Shown: positions 38,801 to 50,800 of the stretch, in pieces
Numbering within the stretch: the first letter of the stretch is position 1
Layout: each line of letters starts with the position of its first letter
Assembly (NCBI GenBank): GCA_029964075.1
Contig: CM057130.1
Location: 6,200,001 to 6,264,000, forward strand
Length of the DNA: 64,000 bases
Reading direction: 5' to 3'
DNA from: Patiria pectinifera
Lineage: Eukaryota; Echinodermata; Asteroidea; Valvatida; Asterinidae
Notes under the pieces: generated by a model
The model's database searches: none
Seen by the model: the letters and a program-made list of their open reading frames with translations, nothing else
Told to the model about the DNA's origin: nothing
Position numbers and translations under genes: made by a program

Positions 38801-41800
38801 TACATGTAGACCGGGATGTGTTATACATGTATGTAAATGAAAATCGAAGTGGCATCCGTCGTGATGGCGTCATCACATGTCATGTGACGTCACAATAAAG
38901 GTACATTTTCAAAGGCCTATATCTACAGAACTAGATATGTGCAATTTGTTTCTAAATTTTGAAAGTCCCGCTTAATTATTTTAATGCCTTGACACAACAT
39001 TGATGTTGCACTTTAACAGTGTGCTATCTTCAGAAGTACAAATCTGATTACTCTGCAACTTTCTACTGCACATAATCCTATCAGTCTATGCCGAAACAGC
39101 CATGTGTTTGTTCACAAACATAAATCTAGTTTTATTTAATTCTTACTAGTTTAATAAAAAAAATTGTTGGAAACCTTTCTTGAATGATCAGTAACAAGCA
39201 CTTCATTGAATTTTAGTGAGAGAAAAATATTGAAAATTGGAAACGGTGGGAATCTTGTCAGATACTTCAATAATTTTGGGAAGTGTTATAGTACTTGTCC
39301 CTTTTGGGAGGGAGGGGGGGTGTAAGGGATGGACAGAGATTCAAAAAATATTTACATGTGATTAGGATTTAAGTAAGATTTGAGGCTTTGCATGGTGGAG
39401 ATTCTAAATTATGAAAGGTTTGCGGAAACACCATGTGCCAATAGTTTCTCAACTAACAGAATGGTTCTGAAAAGAACCAGAGGTATAAACTCGACGTTCC
39501 GGTCAGTATGCACTGAAGACGGTCAGAGCATACTGACCGAAACGTCGAGCTTATACCTCTGGTTCTTTTCAGAACCATTCTCTTAGTTTGAGAAATTATT
39601 CGCACATGGTGTTTCTGCAGACCTTTCATGATTAGGATTTCTTACTGTCAGTGACCAGAAAGTTAATTACATGTTTCATATTCAAGTATATACATGTATT
39701 GTCCTACCATGCGAACATCAACGCGTATTTTGAGAAGCTTTGTGTCAGCTAGGTTAATTGTTTGTGAATCTGAAAGCACCTGTCTTTATTTTTGTAACCA
39801 AATTATACAAATGTGAATATTCTCTTCATAAAGGTACAACTGACAATTATTTACACATAATGTACCATATGCCTGAAAACCATAGAATAACAGACCGTCT
39901 TTGTTTAGGTATTGAGTCGTCCTCCCTTCTTTGATGCATTTGATGATGGACTAGTTACTCTTAAATTAAAATCTTAATTTTTGAGAGTTTTCCAATAAAG
40001 AAACATGCTGGTTCACTTTGATAAATAGAACGCGTGACTTGCTAAAAAGGATGTTAGGTACACATGTATGCACTTTTTTTCCCGAGTCGCAAATTCACTC
40101 ATCCAAACATGGAAAGGTTTAAATTAATTGATACCTGATAGCACTACAACCTGACTACAAGGGAGAAAGTGATCAGTTTTCTTAGAATTTATGAATATCA
40201 ATTTCGAAATTCATTTGGTACACTTTACGCATGAAAATGTGTGGTTTAACATGAACATGTGCATAATATGTACCGGTACATTGTGTTATTGACAATTTGA
40301 TCGTACGGCAGTAACCTCAAAAAGGAAATCTCGAAATTAATTTCTGGCAATTTCCAGAAGAAAAATGGAAGGGCGTCTGACCTTTACGATCAATGTCCTT
40401 AACATCACTTCAAATGCTGGTGGTTTTCTATTTTAATGTTACTTCAAACAACTCATATTCTACTCCAACAATTTAACTCTTTCAATAGAATTTGATGCAC
40501 TTGTAAATTCATACATTTACTGTGTTGCATGATTTCCCACTTATAAACCACCTGAAGCATTAGTGACATTACGCTCTCCTAAGTGCATCTTAATAAAATA
40601 ATGCCTGATTAGTGAAAGCTCAACAGCAACATCTGGCCCTGCAGCAAAATGTTATTTAGGAGCCTAAAGGACAAGTTCGTGTATCAGGAATATATATTGT
40701 GTGGAGCCAACATGTTTTTTTCCCCTACATGTATCAATAAACACTTAAACAAATTCTGCAAATGGATATATATGTGCATTTAGCATTTTAGCTGTTTCGG
40801 CAACTAAGCCCGAAACAGCTATTGTTTTCTTACAGATTTTTTGTTATTTATTTGTATTTTCTTTCAGACTCTCTCCATAGGATTTGTACACGTTTTTCTT
40901 CCGGACACCAACCTATAAACACACGTTTACTTTTTGGGAGGTTTTTTTTTCTTTCTCTCTTTCTCAATCTCTCTCTGCTTGGCTGTGGTGGGTTCAAACA
41001 GTCAATATCCACCATGCAGAAAGTGATCTATGATCAAATAATTTTCACACCAATGTGTTGTATTGAGAGAATGTTTTCAGAAGTGGGTATAAGCATTTGT
41101 ATTATATGTCTAAGAAAATTTTATGTCTAAGAAAATCCTCCAGATTCAAAATGTAAGGTTACAAATAGCATACATGTCATCGCTTTTTATTGACTACACT
41201 TGTCCTTAATCTAAAATTAAGGACAAAGGCACTGTGTTTTGACAGAAAAAACCAATGTCTTAATTTTACTATTAATCATTACAGTGTTCTGCACACCGTA
41301 CTGCACTGTGGTAGCTCAGAGTACCATCAAAATTATACATTCACACACAGAGAATGCCAATATTGCAAATTCTTCCTCATTTCGAGCAAGCTGTGTACAT
41401 GGATCTGATCATCACACACATGCATAGAGATCTCAAGCACGCCGCTGACAGATACTAAATTGGACAACTTCTATTTTTAAAAGCCTCATGCACTTGCACG
41501 TATCCGCCGACCAGGTTTCATAATGTGCCTCGGTTGATGGACTAGCTGAGTGGTGACCCAGTGCAGAGGTCAGGAGAAAATTTTAGGATGAAATAATTAG
41601 CGGCCCGCTCGGAGCAGACATAATCAATACGTGTTTGGGGAGGCAATGATGTCATCAGGATTGGGCCCATGCATGACGTCGCCTGGCGCTCTCTCTCTCT
41701 CTCTCCCCACTGTCACCATGCAATTTGTGGACACTGGATACAGAGTATATATCTCGCTGGATATTGCAGACGAGTATATCTGCCGAGTGTTGAGCCGCGG

Positions 41801-44800
41801 ATCTACCCATGATTCGCGTATTTGTCACGCTGTGAATTACCACGTCTGAATTTTCAGTGGAGATCTCAACATGACAAGTGCATCTGTATTGAATTAGAGA
41901 GTCGAGCCGGGCCTACCGGTACACACTTGATAATATGTAGTCATCGTTTTCTGTTGTGCCATTTGAACACCTGAGATATTACTGTAGTTTGGGAAATCCA
42001 TTGACTGGAACACAAGAAAATTGGAGATCAGACGAGAGAATCGACTGCCGCACAACTGCAGTTTGGTGTGTGACTTATACAAGAAAAATCTGTGGCTTAT
42101 GAATCTCCTACCTTGCGTAATTTTTACAGAGTAGCGTCTTGTGCTCGTGGACCAGAGTTTGCGGAAAGCGTTTGATGTGTGCCATGTCAATAAAGCGTGG
42201 AATGCAGCAATCTGTGGTGGGTTGTTGATTTGCTGTCATCGTCAACAGGAGTTGATCTTCCCACGGGATCTTAGCGTGGAAATTTGTTGCGTTTTTTTTT
42301 TCTTTGAAGTTTTGTGGATGTGGATGCCCCTCATGTCAATTAAGTGAAAATGTATTTGACAAGAAACACAATAAAGGGGGCCACTTTGCTATACCGCCAC
42401 GTTAGCAATTTTTCCAATGGTTTTGATTTTTGTGTTAAATACCTGAAACCACCAAAGAAGAATGTCAACACATGAATGGACATGCAGCCTTTTGCTAAAG
42501 ATAATTTTTGTTGATTATTTATATTACTTTTTGACATTATCCTCAGATTTCCATCAAACAGTGGACGGAAAAAACCTTAACTTTTTTTTTTCAGTTTTTT
42601 TAAATGGGATGAGGGAAATTTAAAAAAAAAGAAAAAAGGAAAGAAAGAATTCAACACATAACAGAATAACTGCTAACGTGACGGATGCAAAGTGTTCCCC
42701 TATGTTATGTTTCTTGTCATTTATTAGTTATAAAGATTTTGGTCACGAGTAAGAGATATTTACGCACTTCTTTCTCGTTTGGGTATGAAATAAGTACTGT
42801 TTGAGGGTCTTATAAATACATGTACATGTATGCGTGTACATGTACGTGTACCTTGCGTTTATGTTGTGCCAGTGTGCTTCAAAGTGAAAATTTGAAATAA
42901 GGGACAAAAGTGGAAATTAATTTCCTACTGGAATGGTCTCATATTGAAAGTAAGAGGGTCTGATATTTTTTATTCTACATGTAGCAGAATCTTTTTTTTT
43001 GGAAATGCCAAGTGACATTGACACAAACTCAAAATGGAACCACATTGTATGACTCAGACGCGGACTCATCCCAAGTGACTAGAGACTTAGAGTAACCTCT
43101 TTCCAAAGTACATGCCTGTGATGTCATGTACTTTCATGCACAACTGTAGATGGGGAACTTTTTTTATGTTCCTGTGGAAATGAATAAGCCACTAAGAATT
43201 TGAGATGTTTTAGCTCTGTTATATCAGTAATACTCCTGTGAAGTGTAGTGTTTTATGTGTGGAGTGTGTCTTTAACTGTGCATTTTCAGGGCTGTCTAGA
43301 TTTTCCTCATTAACGTTGTGACTGATCTACGGACCTAATTTGGGAAACAAAAATTAAATTGCCCTTTCAATCCCCCTTTCATGGCTTTAATCCGTTAAAA
43401 ATGTAGTAAATAGATTTTTTTTTTAAATGAAATTTGTTGAGGAACAATTTTTCATTCATGTCATTTTAGAAAGTAAAGTGGTGATGTGAAATCAATGCAA
43501 TCCCTGAGAGTGTTATTATTGGAAACAACTCATAACTTTTAAAGGAAATTTTTTTTTATGGAATTGTTCATTTATTGCACAAAAACAATTGGCAGCATCA
43601 ACAAACATAGTTGGACAATATGCATTTCTCGTGCGAGATTTCATGCATCAGGTATTTATATTTCTGTTTCTGTAGTAATAAAAAACTTTACAAGTTAATT
43701 TTAAAATCATTAATAGCAGGTTAACTGCCCACTTCAAGACAAGGACGTGAAATTCCTTATATTTATTGATCTTCTCCTAGTTCTACTCAAGATAGTTTTC
43801 CAATTGTTTTTTTCATAGATGTTTTTGGCTAAAATGTGAATTTTTGAGTGATGAAAAATATTGGCGGTGGTAGAAATAGACTAGACAAACTGCAGTCGGT
43901 CGGCAGCCAGATTTGGTTAGAGGTACATAATTGAGTTATATAGAAAATATTGATTGTGATGTATGTGCAAAGACTAGATCTAATAATATCCTTCAATGAT
44001 CACTGGGCATACATAACACAGGGTCCCAGACTTCATTAACGATCATTCGCGTGGAATCTTTCCCCGGTCCCGTATATTGAAGACGAAAGCCACCCAATCC
44101 GTCTGCAAACAGCTGCGTCTAAATTTAGCTGGGCCTGTTACCAGTTGCATCTAGCCAAATTATCTGTGAGCGGCCTGTATTGGGCTGGTGTGTGCGGGGC
44201 GTGTAGGTTGTATCGTGTGACGCTGCGTGAATGATGGGCCGCCCGTAATGGTAAAATCTTAAAATAGCACAATCCGGATGGATTTTTGGACAACCAGCAT
44301 GTCAGGTGCATGTATTAGGTATCTGTTTGCGCGATTTGAGATTTGACTTTAACTTTCAATATTCTCTGACACCATCGGTAAAGTTCTTAAAAAGTTACAT
44401 TTCTCTGAAAGTACAAGTTAAAGAAAACATCTAAGTCAAGTTTAAAAAAAGTCAATTGTGACAGTTCAAATTAAGTGCGATAAAATATATCTATTAATCT
44501 TAACCTCCCCACTCCATCAAAATCCATCCCCCTATTTTAGTGGATTTTGGGGGACTTGGTCCTGCTGGCCTGGTTTGACGAAATATTGATGGAGTATATG
44601 ATGGACTTGGGCCTGGAAGCCTAAAGCAAAGCATGCATTGGAAGCAGTGTGATTGATGGATTTTGGCGGACTTGGTCCAGTACTCAGTAAAAGACAGTAG
44701 GGAGTTAGGGTTAAAGTGTTGAAGTTTTAAGAGGCATCAGAAGATACAGTTACCTAAATCTAGCATTAATGCAGAAATTTGCACTTCGAAACCGTCCAAT

Positions 44801-47800
44801 GAATTTTTACGAAGCTAAAAATAGTTCGGAAATCTTCAAAACCAGAAAAATAAACCGACATTTCACCTGGAGGTTATTTGATACTCAAGCACTTAGAAAG
44901 GGAAGGGAATTTAATTTGACATTCTAATGCCAGGCATGGCAAGGCTATTTCAAACATCAAGGTTTTTAGACTTTTTTTCCAGTGAAAACTTATTCATGAA
45001 CAGTAAACTACCCTACAGTACATGGTATACATGTACACGTCGAGGTACATTTCAAGCTAAAACTGTCCTTACAGGTTTCTTGATTCAATTCAATAAAAAA
45101 ATACACGTACCTAGAAGTTACTGGTGACCGGAGGGAGAGAAGTACATGTAATGTGTTCTCTCTTGTTTTCAATAGAATAATATAGTTGAAGACATTCTTT
45201 GATGTTCTTTATATTCAAAGACGGTTTCTGTCTTGATCAACAGAAGAAATGCTATAGGCACATTTTTGTTTAATTTTTCATGTCCGTTCTTGGAGGAAAT
45301 CCACTTTGCCCTATCAGTATCTTGATCCTCTTCCCACCCCCACACCCTTTCCTACGCATTGGACTTAGGTTTTGACGTAACATGAACATTCAAGTACACC
45401 GTAATACGCACTCGATGCTGTTATTCTTCTGTTTATTCGTTAATCTTTAATTGCTCTTGGTTCCTCCTATAAGGCTTTTGTGTATGTATTTGTGTTTCCT
45501 TTTTTGTTTTTTAGTCAGTCTTTATGATTTGATTGTCAGCAATAAGGTTAGAATTTGTACATGTACGTGTATTAGCCTTGGGTGTCATTTTTTTTATAAT
45601 GGACATATAATTACATGTAATTATTGTTATTCCGTCCTAAATTTGCTTCTAATTCTGCACTGATCATTAGTACTTCATGTCATTCTTACAATATCTGGGA
45701 TTGTTACACGTTAATAAAATGAATGTTGATATTGAATTGAACTGAAATGTTTTTACAATGTACACATTTTTTTTACGTACATGTACATGTACATGTATGT
45801 GCACGTATTTGGGTTATGGCTATTAATTGTCACGAGTGTCACATGTACATGTGTAGAAATACATTATGGCAGTCCGGGTTGAGTACCCATCTTCCAATTG
45901 ATGAGAAGTAGTTGTAATGTAAAAATACAAATGAATGACTCCGGCAGGCACTGCACAATGACACAAAAGCCTAGATCTTTGTGAGAAATCTTTGTCGCGT
46001 CGGACAATGTAAAATTCCATACTTTCCCTCCTCATATGGCGCGAAGCTAAATATAGAGCGGAAATTACTCTTGGGGTGTTTGTCGCATTCAAGGCAGTAT
46101 ACAATTGGGAAGCTATTTTGGGGCAAACTTGAATGATTGAATTTTTTTTTTTCGTTTCAATTTTGCAGGCAGACCGGAAATGTTCTGGCTCATCTTTGAT
46201 CGGAATTGGTTGTGGCTTTTAAAGCGTGAAATCTGAATACAATTGAAAGTTGGGGAAAAAAAACTGTTTGAAGACTGTGAGTACTGAAAGCCCATGGATC
46301 GTAGGTTTGCCTTGAACATTGTTCAGTTTCATATAGTGGTACATAATGTGTTTGCTTAAACATTCGGAAAATTGTTTTTAGGAACAGCAAATAGCTTTGT
46401 CTGAACGTTTGGAAGGCACTGTAAGACGAGATGATAATGTGGAGAATGACACTATTTTTCTGTCATGTTCCCAACATATTTATTTCAACATATTTTGTCA
46501 CGACACTTTGTTTTGAATTTACACTCAGTTTTTAAAACTCAATATTTTGTGGTTGATACATAGTTGTTTTTGCTGACTCCTGTATTTTGATAACATTTGC
46601 ACATTTTTAGATAGACCACTGCTGTTTGGGGTTTTAGATTAAGTTGGTGTTTTACATTGACTATTACATCGGTGTACAGTACATATTGCACATATTGCTA
46701 TATTCTTACATTTACGTGTCAGAATATAGCATCCAATCGCATGAAACTGTGATCGTATCATATCTTTGAAGATGATTAAATTGTCCACATTTTTCCAGTA
46801 TCTTGAGAGAATTGCAGTTGGCATTTACATGTATCTGTATCAGACATGACGAACTTGAACTTCTGATTACAGGCTTCCTTCAAAGACGTCATCAGTTTGT
46901 GATTGTGAGAAAAGATTTCTCATAACCGGCATTGCTCAAAAATAATACCACCGTGAGGTCGTCGGTTACCTAGGCAACAGCCAGTGATGTATATGCTGAT
47001 CAGAGAGGAGAGGGAGACCAGTATGATTTGAGGGGGTCGTCTTGTTTGTTTTTCACAATTGATTAATGCCTTCAAGACATAGCAGGAATACTTCATGTTC
47101 AATTCTGACACGGATTCGGTGCGGCGTAAGATGCCCAAAGATTTATTGGCCGGTTTTTGTTGTGTCGTGGATGTGCAAGTATAGTGTGTTGTCTGAGCGT
47201 AAAGGATGCAACTTGTCTAGCGCTTAACGGCGCCGACCAGATTCCGAATTGACGTCTTTACAATAGTGGCAACGTATATTGTTTTCCCCCGTCTGACCCG
47301 GCGTTAATCAACACCCCCCCCCCCCAAGTGCTGGTGACGCTTGAGAGATTGTAATGTCGGCGGCGGTCCACGCCAAAGAACACCGCGGCGGCAAGATGGC
47401 TCGCCGCAGCAGTTATTTTATGAAGCGCATGAAGCCGCGGTCCCATTCCTTGGACCTGACGGCATTGCAGCGTTCGGGGATACCGCTGCCTTCGGTTCAG
47501 CGGGACGCAGACAGCGACGCGGAGACCGATGGAAGATTGCCATCAGGGCTGCCCTCAGGGCTCCCGCACCGACCAGATAGCTTTAAGTACGTCGGAGAAG
47601 AGACTGAAATAATTTCAAGATTAAACAATTCCCACCTGTACATTCATGTACATGTACATGTATAATAAGAGAATGAGTGTTTTGGTTGAAGAAAACCTGA
47701 TTTTTATATCACGTACATGTATCATCAAGATTTAAACACTTTTTGTAATTTTCTCTCAGTAAATGGTCATGCTCACTTTTTATCTTTTGTAAAAGTAAGA

Positions 47801-50800
47801 GGGCCGGAAAATTGAAGTGCTAGCAGTGTCCTTCTGAAAGGCAACTTATTTCTCAATTCCTTCTTTGTTGTTGATCTTTCATTGTTTCTGTACTGAAACA
47901 TGTACATGTACTCTATAAAATAACAAAGTTTGAGATAGGTCAATGGACGGAGATGATCTTGCAGCTAAAAACTACACCGGAGACAAAAACGGCGTTTGTT
48001 GAAAACCAAATGAGGTGCCATTCCACAATAGATGCGAAGTCAGTCTTATAGCAAAACAAAACCAAAATGAGGAATTTCTATTTTCTTTTTCTCGCCTATT
48101 CCCTGCAGGAAAGCAATTTCCAAGTCTAATGCGTATGCCAGTCACCTCCATGGGTTCCCCTCCCACCATCTGCCTGCCCAGCGGGACTACACGGCAACTG
48201 AGAAGGAGATCAGAACGACCGTCGACTGGAGCGTAAGTTCAATTTGCCGCACATTCCGCCCAAAACTACCGGTTACTACCATTTTACAGTCAGTGACTGA
48301 CAGCTTCAATTGCAATTTGTCTTTCACAGTGTTGTATAATTATAAAAATTGAGCACTTTACGTACAGATTAGTTTGATCAGGCAGTTGGCGGGGGTGACA
48401 TTCAGATGCTAATTTGAGTCAGATTTGCACTCTGAAACCTAATGCTATAGACAGATGTCTTTTTAATTACACAAGTTACGTATGAAAGTGCGTAACATTA
48501 AACCTCGAAATGGCAAGCTATTAAGCAATTTTTACAAGAATTGCGTGGTAGCCAAGTGCAGTAAGTACGTGTAAATTCGACTCTCTGCATGAACAAAGTG
48601 TGGATGAATCAAAAGATTTAATTTAATATTCATAAATACCTCAGACAGTTTAGCTATTCCTATTGGTCGAGAGCACGTCACGTGGCCGGTCTTAAATGGA
48701 TGATAAAGACATGGCTAGCTGGTCTTAAACACTTTTCCACTGTCACAATAAAATGTGGACTCCTAAAAATCCGGTGCCTCTTACCGTTTTATTGGTTGAA
48801 CATTCACAATCCTCACGTAGGCATGCGCAACACTACCAGCGAGTCAGAATTTTATAGTTCTAAACTCAACACGCAACACCCCAGGTGCGTTCTGCACGAC
48901 ATCGCGCAGAACATGCTACGCGCGCGTCAATCTCCATAAAAGAGTTGTTTACATCTTACTCGCCAGCTGAACACTCCATGATTATAATTACCCTCGCCTC
49001 CGGCTCGGGTAATTATCAGCACCCAGACTCTAAGCGGTCTTAAACAGAGTGATAAAAACCTCTCGAGCACACATTTATTTCCTTAGTTAATATTACAGGA
49101 AGACAACGAACCACTATTCACACATAAAATAAATACATGTGCCACTTGCACTTTGAAAACCTTTGTGGAGCGACAACTGAAATGCCGCTTTGCCTACTTT
49201 ACTTGGACGTTAAGTTTGCGGTATTGCTGCATGAGGGGTTTGAAGGAGGAGTGGGGTAAATGATGGTTCGATTATCAAAAGTTTTCCTTTGAGATATCAA
49301 GCATGTAGACGGATGGGTACATCTCAGACAAACATGTAGGTCGTGTCCCCGTTTCCCCACCCTCCAACAAAAGTAGTCGAGGAAGTGTTTTCAGCTGCAA
49401 CGTCCGCCACCCTGTTTAGAAGAAAAGCATCCGCGAGCACATGAATCACTAAGATAACATGCTAGTGTTATTCCTGGTTCCCCGTTTTTTGCCACCTCTC
49501 CCTGGAACCGTTGCAGGAGAATGCGATCAGCGGTGACCATATTTGGACAGAGACCAACGCTTCGGGCGATTTCTGTTACGTTGGGGAGCAAGATTGCCTG
49601 GTAAGTCAGTACTGGGTAAGTGTCCATCCATTCGTTTCCATCGCTGGTCTTGTCTGGTACTCCAAGGTGGAGCCTGGCCCTGGGGTGTTTTATAAATAGA
49701 CCATATCTCAAACAACTTGGGCTATTTTTAGTGCAGGCCCATCCCTTGAATTCCTATGTGCCCGTGTCATCAACAGTGTGGATTTTATTTTTTTTGACAG
49801 AGATGGATATTTGAATGTATTTATGAATCATGAAATGTTCAAGAAGCGAAATAACGCCATTCCTTCCACCATTTATCTTCTTCCATAATAAAGCAAACCT
49901 CGTCCTTAAGTACTGTCGCAGCTTTGTTTAAAAGAAAGTTTAGATTGTTTAATTATTTACGGGATCTTCTTTTTAGTAAATCTTACCCAAAAAATAGAAA
50001 TAAGAATATTTTGTTTGGTAAAAATCATGGCTCAACTTCTCCTATACATACATGCACCAGGTGTCTGACAAGCAATTCTCGTAAAAAAAATTTAACGAGA
50101 ATCTTTTAACTGATCCCGAGGGTGTTAAAAATGCACCTGACAACTATCTAAATTGCTTCCTGCTAGTGGTGTAGTACGTGCAATTCGTTATATCTGTTGG
50201 TAAATTTGTATGCGTAAGGAAACGTCATAAAAAAAATGGTACAGAATTGTTCAATATGGTTCCACCTTGGAGGGCGTTGTCATGTCTTGTCATTACAGAC
50301 TGTACGTGTTTCTCTTTTTCCAAATCGCTGTCTATCTGTAGCTTTGTAAGATGTTTGTTGTACTGTGGATGTTTCCTCTTGTTGTGATCACGATCATGTC
50401 TGCATTGTCCATTCATGTTCATCACTTCTTATGTTTTCTTTTCCTTTCTATTTTTTCTTTTTGGAGTAATAGAAACCGGAATTTGGGAACGCTGGTACAT
50501 CTGTGGCAGCATTTTCTCAGAATTGGGGAAATGACTGGTCCACAAATGCTTTAACTTGTTTATCAAAAGAGAGAGAGGTTTCCTGTTTTTACTTTTTGCC
50601 TGTTCATCAGAATGACACATAAAAACCAAAAAAACACATTATATCTGCTGAAGTTAAACCATAAACCATAGTATTGGCAGTTTGGACAAAGATATAAGAA
50701 ATCATCCAATTTTATAAAAAAAAAAACATTTGAAAGGTTCCTCAGAATAGGTATTTAGAAAAGTGACAGTGGGTCCAACAGTTAAGCAGGAATCCTTTTC

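Larger units (their letters stand above)
17819..47353 (+). other. Long intron after the distal DGK first exon
   Basis: If the 17715 exon is used, this 29.5 kb (and the proximal exon to 48108) is spliced out. Apart from the repeats listed separately I see no supported gene on either strand. Repeat-free stretches such as 18,600-21,400, 24,900-27,000, 35,400-37,850 and 41,900-44,490 carry only short chance frames, poly-T and poly-A runs, and ACATGTAC words. Confidence 0.55.
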
